Shown: piece after piece, positions 33,556 through 42,240 of the stretch
Position numbering within the stretch: position 1 is the first letter of the stretch
Layout: the number at the start of each line of letters is the position of its first letter
Assembly: GCA_030431255.1 (NCBI GenBank)
Contig: JAUIJL010000031.1
Coordinates: 44,632-108,631, forward strand
From: Thermoanaerobaculia bacterium
Lineage (GTDB): Bacteria > Acidobacteriota > Thermoanaerobaculia > Multivoradales > J023
Direction of reading: 5' to 3'
DNA: 64,000 nucleotides
The notes under the pieces: model-generated
Databases searched by the model: none
What the model was told of the DNA's origin: nothing
Seen by the model: the letters and a program-made list of their open reading frames with translations, nothing else
Position numbers and translations under genes: made by a program

Positions 33556-36078
33556 TCAATAAGCGATCAATCGGCGCGCCGCGGTTTCGAGCTCTTCCAA
33601 GCTGGGTAAAAACGCCTTCTCGAGGGGCGGCGCGTAGGGAACCGGGGTGTCGAGGGAAGCCACCACCCGCACCGGAGCGTCGAGGTATTCGAACGCCTCC
33701 TCTTGAATGATCGCGGCCAGGCTCTCACCGATCGAGCCTCGACGGGTATCTTCGTGCACGATCAACACCTTGCCGCAATGGGCGGCGACCCGCAGCAACG
33801 AGTCTCGGTCCAAGGGCACCAGGCTGCGAAGATCCAGCACCGAGGCTTCGAACCCGTCGGCCGCTAGACGCTCGGCGACGTCCATAGCTCGGTGCACGAA
33901 GGCCCCGTAGGAAACGATCGCCAGATCCGAGCCCGCCCGTCGCAAGGCGGCGCGCCCCAGGGGCATGGGATCCGGCGGATCCTCGCCCAGCTCTTGTTTG
34001 ATCTTGGGATTTCGGTACAACCCGATGTGCTCATAAAACAGCACCGGATCCGGATCCTCCACCGCCGCCCGCAGGAGGGCCCGCGCGTCTTGGGGAGTCG
34101 ACGGGGTGACGATTTTGATGCCCGGCACCCGGTAGAACCATGGCTCCGTATTTTGGCTGTGGTACGGCCCCGCGGAGCGCAAGCCCCCCCATGGCATCCG
34201 CACCACCATGGGCACGGCCGCGCCCCAGCGATAGCGGATCTTGGCCGCGTTGTTGACCAATTGATTGAAACCGGTGGCCACGAAATCGTTGAATTGGATC
34301 TCGGCGATGGGACGCAGCCCACCCAAGGCCGCTCCGATCGCCACTCCGAGGGTCGCCGCTTCGGAAAGCGGGGAATTCAGGATGCGATCTCCGTAGGCCT
34401 CCAGCAGGGGTCGAAGCAACAAGAAGGCATTGCCGTAGGAGCCCCCCACGTCCTCCCCGTAAAGAAAAACCCGCTCGTCTGAAGCCAGCGCGTCGCGAAC
34501 ACCCAGCTGAACTCCTTCGAGGAAGGTTTGGCCGCCGGCCACGAACGGCAGACCCGGGTCTAGCTCGGGCAAGTCGGCCTCGATCACCGGGCGGTCCGCC
34601 AACGGCTCGGTCCGATGAACGACTTCGTCCCCGCCGTAAACCCGCTCACCCACGGACTCGGCATCGGGCCAAGGGGCTTCGATCACCTTCTTGGCCTCGT
34701 CCTCCACCATGGATTGGGCTTCTTCTTTCCAGGCATCGAAATCGCCGGCGGCGATGGCGCCGTCCGCTTCCAATCGCCGCGCGTAGCGGGTCAGGGGATC
34801 CCGACGGGACCAATACTCCCAGGCGGCCGGATCCGCGTAGCCCCCTTCTTGTAGCTCCGGATACTCCCAAGAGGGCGGCGGCTCTTTGCCCAGGTACAAC
34901 ATGTCGTCATGGTGGGCATGGCCACACATGCGCATGCACACCAGCTCGATCAGGGTGACCCCCTCACCCTCGCGGGCCCGCTCGGCCGCCCAGGCGAAGG
35001 CGGCGGCGATCTCCTCGGGATCCGTGCCGTCGATCGTGATGCCCGGCACCCCGTAACCCGCCGCTTTATCGGCAAATGCTCGGGCCGACGTCTGATCGTC
35101 GAGGGGGGTCGAGAGGGCCGTTTGATTGTTTTGGACACAGAAGATCGCCGGCAAGCGTCGGGCCGCGCAAGCGTTGATCGCCTCGTGCCACTCACCGAGG
35201 GACGAGCCCCCTTCGCCGATAAACGTCACCGCCACTCGATCCTCGTCGTGATAGGCCATGGAAAAGGCCAAGCCGGCCGTGTTCAGGGCGGAGATGGAAA
35301 GGGGAGCGGCCGGCGGTAGCACGCCGCGGGAAAAATCGCCGATGTGCAGATCGCGACCGTCCATGGGCGGACCCGCCTTGGCCATTTGAGCGGAGAGGAT
35401 ATTGCTCACCATGGACGGCTCGGGGTGCATGCCCAAAGCGACTCCCGAATCGCGGATCAAGGGCGCCACCACATCGCCGTGCCACTGGCCGTCGGCATCG
35501 CGAAATGAATCTCCGCGCCTCAAGCGCAGGCAAGCGGCGTAAATCGCCTCCTGGCCGAGGGAGCGAAAGCCTTTGCCTTGGAAGGCCTTGCCGTCCCAAC
35601 GGACCTCACCGCCGAGAAAGAATTGTTTCAGCCGATTGTCCACCGCGCGGGTCAGCACCATGCCCGCCAACAGCTCGCGACGCTCGTCCAAGGTCAGGGA
35701 CGCGCGGATCGATTCTCGGCGCAAGAATCCGTCGATGTCGGTCAACAGACCTTCGGTGGCTTGGGCCAATCGTTCCAAGGCCGTCACCCCCGGGGTCGGC
35801 TCCGGCAAACGGCTCACCGTAACCTGCTCCAAGCGATCGATCACTTCCTCCCGAAAAGCCCCACGCGCTTCCTCGATCTCCCGCGGACGGGGGGTCACGC
35901 TGCGCTCCATCTCCCCGGATCGATGCAGCAGCACCTCGACGGCGGCGTCGAACGCCTCGGACACCAAATCCAGAGCAAAGGGATGACGATCGAGCACGAA
36001 AGCGCGCATGCGCTCCCGCAAACCCCGCCAACGAGCGCTCGGTCTACGGCGAGCCTCGGTCTTGTGATCAGCGTCCAC
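33556..36078 (-). CDS. Fused alpha-beta E1 of a 2-oxoacid dehydrogenase complex
   Basis: 840 residues from GTG 36078, overlapping the upstream gene by 11 bp. The alpha part (about 125-480) has SLGQEAIY, the thiamine-diphosphate motif GEGGSSLGEWHEAINACAAR ending in QNNQ, and CGHAHHDDM. The beta part (about 515-840) has YGEDVGGSYG, NSPLSEAATLGVAIGAALGG, EIQFNDFV and the dimer-interface and C-terminal strands. This fits E1 of the branched-chain 2-oxoacid or pyruvate dehydrogenase type, which decarboxylates a 2-oxoacid and passes the acyl group to E2. No E2 or E3 gene is adjacent. About 120 N-terminal residues are helical and have no clear counterpart in standard E1 alpha. Confidence 0.92.
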   Translation of the reverse strand: MDADHKTEARRRPSARWRGLRERMRAFVLDRHPFALDLVSEAFDAAVEVLLHRSGEMERSVTPRPREIEEARGAFREEVIDRLEQVTVSRLPEPTPGVTALERLAQATEGLLTDIDGFLRRESIRASLTLDERRELLAGMVLTRAVDNRLKQFFLGGEVRWDGKAFQGKGFRSLGQEAIYAACLRLRRGDSFRDADGQWHGDVVAPLIRDSGVALGMHPEPSMVSNILSAQMAKAGPPMDGRDLHIGDFSRGVLPPAAPLSISALNTAGLAFSMAYHDEDRVAVTFIGEGGSSLGEWHEAINACAARRLPAIFCVQNNQTALSTPLDDQTSARAFADKAAGYGVPGITIDGTDPEEIAAAFAWAAERAREGEGVTLIELVCMRMCGHAHHDDMLYLGKEPPPSWEYPELQEGGYADPAAWEYWSRRDPLTRYARRLEADGAIAAGDFDAWKEEAQSMVEDEAKKVIEAPWPDAESVGERVYGGDEVVHRTEPLADRPVIEADLPELDPGLPFVAGGQTFLEGVQLGVRDALASDERVFLYGEDVGGSYGNAFLLLRPLLEAYGDRILNSPLSEAATLGVAIGAALGGLRPIAEIQFNDFVATGFNQLVNNAAKIRYRWGAAVPMVVRMPWGGLRSAGPYHSQNTEPWFYRVPGIKIVTPSTPQDARALLRAAVEDPDPVLFYEHIGLYRNPKIKQELGEDPPDPMPLGRAALRRAGSDLAIVSYGAFVHRAMDVAERLAADGFEASVLDLRSLVPLDRDSLLRVAAHCGKVLIVHEDTRRGSIGESLAAIIQEEAFEYLDAPVRVVASLDTPVPYAPPLEKAFLPSLEELETAARRLIAY

Positions 36079-37051
36079 CGCTCATGGTCCTCCGGCTGTA
36101 GCCGTTGGGGGGTTGAAATGCCGTTTCCGGGATTTTGCTTTCGTCGATCGAGTCGACCCGGGTTTCCATCACCACCTTGCCGGCGTCGTAGTTTCGGGTC
36201 AGCACCGGAAATCCGTTCAGCTCCGCCAAGTCTTGGAACGGGCTTTCGCCCATATCGAAAGGTTTGGCGCCACCCAGGGAGCCGGCGGTGATGCTGTCGA
36301 AGATCTTCTGAATCTTGAGGAAGAAACCTTCCAACCCGAGGAGCGTCGACTTGATCTGCTCGCCTTCGGGCACCTGAGACCAATCCACCACCCAGACCTC
36401 GCGCAGCAGCTCGTCACCGCGCCGAACCTCCATCTTGCGGGTCGAAAAACCCGCCTTCGTCGCCACCTCGCCCGTGTTCACGACCTTGGTTTTGGCCTTG
36501 CGTTTTTGATCGCCCATCAAAGAATCCCGCAACAACTTGCGCTGCTCCGGTGGCAGACCGGCCATCTTTTCGTCGAGCATCATCATGGCGTTTTCCAGCT
36601 CTTCCGCCATCGCCTGAATGGCCTCGTCGTCCATCACGGAATAGAACTGCTCTTCGTGATTGACGACCAGAAAATGCCCTGGACCTCCTTGAAAAATCGC
36701 CGTGCTCTTGCCTTTTTCGGCACCGGGCTCCAAGTTGAGATCCATCGCCAAATTGCCCTGGTCGAGACGCAGGATGCCACTGGTTTCGGCACCCTCTTTG
36801 TTGTCGCCGCTAGTGGCGCCGTCTTCATCGGCGCTTCCGCCGGCAAGGTGCTTATTCACCACCCGCACCTCCACCCCGCCGAAGGCCGAGCCGGCGGTCA
36901 AGAGGCACAGAAGCGCGATCAATAGGTGGAGTATCTTCCGTTGAGGAACCTTCGGAGCCGGGCGCTCGGCTCGAAGATTTTTTCGAATACGTCCCATAGG
37001 CAACGTGACGTTGGTATTCGTGACGTCGGCAATCGTGACGGTGGGAAACAT
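36068..37051 (-). CDS. Secreted DUF4412-like protein
   Basis: 327 residues from ATG 37051 (AGGAG about 7 nt upstream). A basic N-terminal stretch is followed by a signal helix (about 43-62, LHLLIALLCLLTAGSAFGG), so an internal ATG (MGRIRKN, about 36998) would give a more typical signal peptide but lacks a ribosome site. The mature region has ETSGILRLDQGNLAMDLN, a conserved FLVVNHEEQFYSVMDDEAIQ segment, a helical Met-rich stretch and a VVDWSQVPEGEQ region. This resembles DUF4412 periplasmic proteins of unknown function. Its end overlaps the E1 gene by 11 bp on the same strand, though no functional link is obvious. Confidence 0.65.
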   Translation of the reverse strand: MFPTVTIADVTNTNVTLPMGRIRKNLRAERPAPKVPQRKILHLLIALLCLLTAGSAFGGVEVRVVNKHLAGGSADEDGATSGDNKEGAETSGILRLDQGNLAMDLNLEPGAEKGKSTAIFQGGPGHFLVVNHEEQFYSVMDDEAIQAMAEELENAMMMLDEKMAGLPPEQRKLLRDSLMGDQKRKAKTKVVNTGEVATKAGFSTRKMEVRRGDELLREVWVVDWSQVPEGEQIKSTLLGLEGFFLKIQKIFDSITAGSLGGAKPFDMGESPFQDLAELNGFPVLTRNYDAGKVVMETRVDSIDESKIPETAFQPPNGYSRRTMSGGR

Positions 37052-37253
37052 GACGGTTCTCCTCGCGAGGTAGATCCAACAACACAGCTCGCCGGATTCA
37101 AGGCGATGCTTCAGCACGGCAGCTCGGGCACGATAGATTCAACGGGATGTATTTCACGACAGCACCCAATGCCGACCTACATCCTATCCCGAAGCTTCGA
37201 CCCCGGAGGACATCGGATCACGCATCCGCCGATCCGTCCGTAGGAAGGGTTCC

Positions 37254-39164
37254 ATGAGGCCGCGCCTCGAGCTCTTGACCCCAAAACCCCAGCTCGCCCA
37301 ACGGATCGAGCGGGCTTGGCATCCTCCGGAGCGGGCCGCCTCCCAGGACGGCGGAATGGGGGATCTCGAAGGTCTGGCGATCGCATTGGGCTGGGTCGAC
37401 GAGCAGCTCAAACGCCTCGGCATCGGTATCCAGGAAGTCTCTCCCGGCCGGGGTCGGATTCGATTTCACGGCGCTTCCCGGACGGCAGATTCATCCTCCG
37501 GTCTCGGGGCCGAGGGTTATCACCTGCGGATCGACGAAAACGGTCCACGGATCGACTTTCAGACCCCCACCGGCGCTTTTCGCGCCCTCACCACCTTGCG
37601 TCAATGGCTGGCTTTGCATGCCCACTCGGACGGCACCCCCGCGGTCATTCACGGCATAGACATCCAAGACCGGCCCGACTTCGCCACCCGCGGTCTGCTG
37701 CTCGACATCAGCCGCAATCGGGTCCCGACCCGCGCCGAGCTGGAGCTCGTCATCGACCGGCTAGCGGCGCTGAAATTCAACCAGCTCCAGCTCTACACCG
37801 AGCACACCTTCGCCTACCGCGGCCACGAGAAGGTCTGGTCCGGCTGGAGCCCCCTCACCGTCGACGACGTGCGACATCTCGCCGCATATGCGCGGCAACG
37901 TCATCTCGAATGGGTGCCCAATCAAAACAGCTTCGGTCATATGCACCGATGGCTGGTCCACGAGCCCTATCGCCGAATTGCGGAGTGCCCGGAAGGTGTC
38001 GAGCATCCGTTTTCGTTGGACATCGAGCCCTTCAGCCTCTGCCCCACGGATCCCCGGAGCCTGGACCTGCTCGAGGATCTCTACGGACAGCTCCTGCCCT
38101 TGGCCACCAGCCCGCTCTTCAACGCCAACCTGGACGAAACCCTCGACCTCGGCCAAGGCAGGTCGAAGGCCCTGTGTGAGCAAAGAGGCGCAGAGCAGGT
38201 CTATTTGGACTTTGTGCACCAAGTCCACGGCCTGGCCGCGAAACACGGCAAACGCATGATGATGTGGGGCGACATCATCCTCAAGCAGCCCGAGCTGATC
38301 GACCGGTTGCCCGAGGACATCATCGCCTTGGAGTGGGGGTACGAAGCCGACTATCCGTTCGCCGAGGATTGTCGCCGCTTCGCCGCCTCGGGTCGCGAGT
38401 TTTACGTCTGCCCCGGCACCAGCGCCTGGAGCTCCTTTGTCGGACGCACCGACAACGCCTTGGCCAATCTCGCGAGCGCCGCGAAACACGGCCGGGCCCA
38501 CGGTGCTGCCGGTTATCTGGTCACCGATTGGGGAGATCACGGCCATCTCCAACCGCCGATCGTCGGCCAAGCCGGCTGGATCGCGGGTGCCTGCTTCTCC
38601 TGGAATACGAGCTCCGCCGACGACCCGGGGTCGCTGCCTTGGGGCCAAATGCTCGACGCCTGGATTCTCCAAGATCCCAACTCCCAAGCGGGCAACGCCT
38701 TGCTCGACCTCGGCCGAGCCCAAGACGCCACCGGCCTCCGACCCCTCAACGGCTCACCGTTCTTCTACACCTTGATGCGTGCCCATCTCCCCCCCGAGGA
38801 GCGACGCAGCACCGGCCTCACCACCGAAGGCATCGATCAAGCCTTGCACGCCCTCGATCACGCCCTCCAAGACCTAGTCGGCTCCGCCATGCAAACACCG
38901 GACGCACCCTGGATTCGCCAAGAGCTGGAATGGGCGGCCCAAGCCACCCGTTTCGGAGCCCGCGTGGCCCGAGAGCGGCTCCGCATCGGCGAGCACCTGC
39001 CCCTCACGTCCCTACCGACCGATATCCGAAAAACCCTGCTCCGAGAGCTCGACCAGCTGGCGGAATCCCTAAGGCCGATCTGGCTCCTTCGCTCCCGCCC
39101 GGGAGGGCTGGAGGCGTCCATCAAACGCCTTACGGCGATTCGACCTCTGCTGGGAGACGGGTAG
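37254..39164 (+). CDS. Family GH20 beta-N-acetylhexosaminidase-like enzyme
   Basis: 636 residues without a signal peptide. An N-terminal GH20b-like alpha/beta domain (about 40-130, EGYHLRIDENGPRIDFQTPT, GAFRALTTLRQWL) precedes a TIM barrel: DRPDFATRGLLLDISRNRVP, FNQLQLYTEHTFAYRGHEKV, WVPNQNSFGHMHRWL, and NANLDETLDLGQG, where the Asp-Glu pair matches the substrate-assisted catalytic pair of GH20. GTSAWSSF and a late ACFSWNT stretch may line the active site. It should release terminal GlcNAc/GalNAc from glycans, here probably in the cytoplasm during cell-wall recycling. The last 38 bases contain an 18-bp sequence repeated beyond the gene. Confidence 0.88.
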   Translation: MRPRLELLTPKPQLAQRIERAWHPPERAASQDGGMGDLEGLAIALGWVDEQLKRLGIGIQEVSPGRGRIRFHGASRTADSSSGLGAEGYHLRIDENGPRIDFQTPTGAFRALTTLRQWLALHAHSDGTPAVIHGIDIQDRPDFATRGLLLDISRNRVPTRAELELVIDRLAALKFNQLQLYTEHTFAYRGHEKVWSGWSPLTVDDVRHLAAYARQRHLEWVPNQNSFGHMHRWLVHEPYRRIAECPEGVEHPFSLDIEPFSLCPTDPRSLDLLEDLYGQLLPLATSPLFNANLDETLDLGQGRSKALCEQRGAEQVYLDFVHQVHGLAAKHGKRMMMWGDIILKQPELIDRLPEDIIALEWGYEADYPFAEDCRRFAASGREFYVCPGTSAWSSFVGRTDNALANLASAAKHGRAHGAAGYLVTDWGDHGHLQPPIVGQAGWIAGACFSWNTSSADDPGSLPWGQMLDAWILQDPNSQAGNALLDLGRAQDATGLRPLNGSPFFYTLMRAHLPPEERRSTGLTTEGIDQALHALDHALQDLVGSAMQTPDAPWIRQELEWAAQATRFGARVARERLRIGEHLPLTSLPTDIRKTLLRELDQLAESLRPIWLLRSRPGGLEASIKRLTAIRPLLGDG

Positions 39165-39398
39165 GTTGCATGGATCCCGGAACCCGATCGTTGAGAAGGC
39201 ACCGATATCGCCGGCGAGGCGCCCTGGGGTAGCTGCGCAACCCCAGGCTAACGGTAGGAACGCCTTCGGCGTACCCTTCCTGCTATGGGCGATCCGCTAG
39301 GCATCCGCCGCTACCGCGAAGCGGTTGTTCTCCCCAGCCCGGGGTTGCGCAGAGCGCTACCCCGGTGGCTCGTCTCAGATGCCTTACGGCGATTCGAC
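39127..39398 (+). repeat. 18-bp direct repeat in two convergent gene ends
   Basis: GCCTTACGGCGATTCGAC occurs at 39127-39144, inside the end of the GH20 gene, and again at 39381-39398, spanning the stop codon of the convergent thioredoxin-fold gene. The 236 bp between copies contain the palindromic element at 39226-39363. Confidence 0.75.
39226..39363. repeat. Small palindromic element with imperfect terminal inverted repeats
   Basis: The left arm 39226-39249 (GGGGTAGCTGCGCAACCCC plus AGGCT) is the inverse of the right arm 39336-39363 apart from a 4-bp insertion and one substitution. The left arm alone can fold (CCTGGGG 39223-39229 with CCCCAGG 39241-39247). Internal hairpin-prone words lie between. 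No coding capacity. It looks like a REP- or MITE-type non-autonomous element and fills the 219-bp gap between convergent genes. Confidence 0.6.
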
Positions 39399-41000
39399 TT
39401 CCGCGGCCGGGCCGGCTCCCACCACGTCAAGAGACTCTAATCTCGCCTCGCCGTCACCCCAGGAGGCGCGCACGGGCACGTCCAGCTCGGGGTGCAGGCA
39501 GAGCTCGCCGGTGCGTTTTCCGAGGCTCACCGCGACTCGGTCGCACGGGTGCTCGGTCGCGGATTCCGTACCCGACCAGGTGTCCGCGCCCAGCCAATCC
39601 AGGGTCAAGGCTTCGGCTCGGCCAGCGGTGGGTTGACCGGCTCCGGGCCACACCAAGGCGCTTTTGTCCACTCGGTTTTTGGGTCGGGCGGCCGCGGACC
39701 ACAGGAATCCCCAACCGGCGACGGAGGGTGCCGACACCAGGGCTCGATCCCCGCGATCGTCGATCAGGCCCGTGGTCTGTTTGAGGATGCCCCCTTCACT
39801 GCCGCGGGTGGTGGCGGACGCCACCTGCTCGCCGAAAGAGGTGCGGGTGCGCGACAGCTCGCCGGCGATGGAGCGGGTGATCTCGACGAATGCGGTGGGG
39901 CCTTGCTCCGTGCGCCGATGCCAGGTGTCGGTGCGACGTCCACCTTCGAGATGTTGGGTGTGCAGTCGATAGCCGCCGTCGGCGATTTTGAAGAGTCGCC
40001 AGGATTCTTCGCCGATCCGCTCAGCCGGGTCGCTTCCATCACGCCCGGCGAAGAGACCGTAGCGACCGGAGGCCAGGAGCTGATCGTCTTCGTGGAAAAG
40101 GGCCTTGGGCGGAATCGGACGACCCGCCAACACGGCAGCCAGGTCCGTCTCCACGTTGTCGGAATGGGGTCGCTCGACGAATCGCCCCACCTCGTGGTTG
40201 CCCTCAAAAACCACCACAGTGGGCACGTTGGTCACCCGGAATCGGCGGATCTCGCCCATGGGCTCGGTGAATCCGCGACCGATGGCCACCAGCTCCACCG
40301 AAAGCTTCGAGTTGTCGGCGGCGTCGAGGGTCGACAACAAGCGGGGCACGCTGCGTCGGCTATCGCCGCACCACGTGCCGAAGAAGACTTTGAGCTTCAG
40401 GTCTCGCTTTTCGTCGCGAAACGCTCCGACCGCTTCCGGCGTGGGCTCGTAGGCTTCATAGGCCGAGTGCCAAACCGGAACCGTGGCCCACAGCTCGTCG
40501 ACGCTGAGCGCGCCGGAAGGTCCTTGGTGCGGGGCAACCACCAGGTGTCGGCCGCTCTCGGCGGAGGTATCGCGGATCCAAATTCCGTCCGGAAAATCGA
40601 AGAGCTCGGCGTCCCGTTTGGGCTCGATCATCGACGAGGTCGCCTCCAAGCGATCCTCGCTCCAGGCGAAGGTCTCCGTGGGCACCTTGGCCACCGTCGG
40701 CTCGTCGTCGGCGTCGGGTTGTAGGACGTAGACCCCTTGCGCTTCAGGCAGAGCCACCGCCCAACGGGAGCCTTCGGCGCTGAGGACCTCGACTTGTGGA
40801 TTCAGCTCGCCGTTCCAATAGACGTCGCGGGTGCTGTGGCTCCAGGTCAGGCTGCCATCGTCTGTGCCGTCCTCAGCGCCGGCGGCCGGCGATCCGGCGG
40901 CCGGCGATCCGGCGGCCGATAATCCGGACGCGAGCCCGAATCCCAGAACCAGGATCGTCGTCAGGTTGAGAAGAGGATGTCGAGAACCATTCAAACCCAT
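39384..41000 (-). CDS. Secreted protein with thioredoxin-fold domain lacking the second Cys
   Basis: 538 residues from ATG 41000 (GGAGG 6 nt upstream). Signal peptide (LLNLTTILVLGFGLASGLSA), then three GSPAA-type units from a 15-bp duplication. A beta-rich region (about 45-165) is followed by a thioredoxin fold (about 190-300): LKLKVFFGTWCGDSRRSVPR, with CGDS instead of CxxC, and the cis-Pro strand VTNVPTVVVFEG. The C-terminal 230 residues (HEDDQLLASGRYGLFAGRDG onward) form a separate beta-rich domain of unknown type. A single Cys suggests binding or an isomerase/peroxidase-like role, not dithiol reduction. Acts in the periplasm or outside. Confidence 0.78.
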   Translation of the reverse strand: MGLNGSRHPLLNLTTILVLGFGLASGLSAAGSPAAGSPAAGAEDGTDDGSLTWSHSTRDVYWNGELNPQVEVLSAEGSRWAVALPEAQGVYVLQPDADDEPTVAKVPTETFAWSEDRLEATSSMIEPKRDAELFDFPDGIWIRDTSAESGRHLVVAPHQGPSGALSVDELWATVPVWHSAYEAYEPTPEAVGAFRDEKRDLKLKVFFGTWCGDSRRSVPRLLSTLDAADNSKLSVELVAIGRGFTEPMGEIRRFRVTNVPTVVVFEGNHEVGRFVERPHSDNVETDLAAVLAGRPIPPKALFHEDDQLLASGRYGLFAGRDGSDPAERIGEESWRLFKIADGGYRLHTQHLEGGRRTDTWHRRTEQGPTAFVEITRSIAGELSRTRTSFGEQVASATTRGSEGGILKQTTGLIDDRGDRALVSAPSVAGWGFLWSAAARPKNRVDKSALVWPGAGQPTAGRAEALTLDWLGADTWSGTESATEHPCDRVAVSLGKRTGELCLHPELDVPVRASWGDGEARLESLDVVGAGPAAEVESP

Positions 41001-41214
41001 GGGATGCCTCCAAGATTCCGAGCCACATTCGCGTTTCACCGACGTTTGATTTACCGATGCTAGCCGTGATCGACCACCGCCCCGGAGGATCAGGCGGCCT
41101 TTTTACGCGTCGCTGACAGCACGGAGAAAGCTTTACCTCGGGTTTACGGTGCTAAAGCTCCGAGCCGTCCAGGACTAGAGGCCCTCAGAGATGCCCGAGA
41201 GACATCCAGGCGCT

Positions 41215-41242
41215 TTGTCGAGACGGCCGATAGCGGTATATT
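41215..41242 (+). promoter_or_regulatory. Candidate promoter for the deoxynucleoside kinase gene
   Basis: TTGTCG (41215-41220), a 16-bp spacer and TATATT (41237-41242) lie about 80 bp before the kinase start. The surrounding 322-bp gap 41001-41322 separates divergent genes; apart from this element I see no gene or RNA in it. Confidence 0.5.
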
Positions 41243-41322
41243 CCGAGGGCTGAATCCGATCGCCGTCGTCCGTGGACCGGACCTACTATTGACTCCTATC
41301 GAATCGAACGGATGCCTCCATC

Positions 41323-41973
41323 TTGAGCAAGGAATCATTGCCCTTCAACTACCTCGCCATCGATGGCCCGATCGGTGTCGGCAAGACCACCCTGGTCGAT
41401 ATGCTCGCCCACCGATTCGAAGGCGTTAAGGTGCTCGAAGACGCCACCAATCCTTTTCTCGACAAATTCTACAAAGACCGCCCCGGCGCGGCTTTTCAAA
41501 CCCAGCTCTACTACTTGTTGTCGCGCTTCAAGCAACAGCAGGAAATCGTGCAGCAGGAGCTCTTCCAGCGCTTCGTGGTGGCGGACTATCCATTCCAAAA
41601 AGATCGGATCTTCGCCTATCTCAATCTCACCGACGACGAGCTGCTGATCTACGACAAGCTATACGCCATGTTGGAGCCCCAGGTGCCCAGCCCGGATTTG
41701 GTGCTTTATCTGGTGGCGGACATCGAAACGTGCATGTCGCGAATTCGAAAGCGCAATCGTGCGTATGAGAAGAAGCTGTCGGAGGAGTATCTCGTCGAGT
41801 TGCTCGACGCGTACAATCACTACTATCATCATTACCGCAGCTCACCGGTGCTCGTGGTGGACACTCGAAATTTGAATTTCCCCGCGCGCCCCAGTGATTT
41901 TGAAGAGCTGCTGGAGCAGCTCAAGAAGCCCCGCAAGGGCACCGAGTACTACACACCGCTTGGATCCCGATAA
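41323..41973 (+). CDS. Deoxynucleoside kinase
   Basis: 216 residues from TTG 41323; a nearby ATG at 41312 is out of frame and quickly stopped. The family phosphorylates deoxyribonucleosides with ATP for nucleotide salvage in the cytoplasm. The P-loop is IDGPIGVGKTTL (about 13-24). Other dNK hallmarks: DATNPFLDKFYKD, YYLLSRFKQQQEI, VVADYPFQKDRIFA (the substrate-binding D-x-x-x-x-K-D-R pattern), and the lid region MSRIRKRNRAYEKKLS. It precedes panB by 267 bp on the same strand; that gap (41974-42240) shows no gene. Confidence 0.93.
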   Translation: MSKESLPFNYLAIDGPIGVGKTTLVDMLAHRFEGVKVLEDATNPFLDKFYKDRPGAAFQTQLYYLLSRFKQQQEIVQQELFQRFVVADYPFQKDRIFAYLNLTDDELLIYDKLYAMLEPQVPSPDLVLYLVADIETCMSRIRKRNRAYEKKLSEEYLVELLDAYNHYYHHYRSSPVLVVDTRNLNFPARPSDFEELLEQLKKPRKGTEYYTPLGSR

Positions 41974-42240
41974 GGGACCGGGACGGTCGGCTCGAAGCGC
42001 CTAGGGAAGCTCGCGGATCTCGCCTGCGGCGGGTCCGATCGACACCGTTGAACGGTGCGACGGACACCCCATCAGCAGTGTGATCGACCGCATGGCTTTC
42101 GCGGCGAGAATGGACGACGGACCGCTTTGATCGCGGTCGTTGCCGTGCGTCTCGTCGAGCATCCGGCGCCCATGCCCGCCTCCCTTCCAAGCGATTCACG
42201 AACGCTCGTTTCGCTAGCGAAGTGCAAAAGGAGGCAGGTG

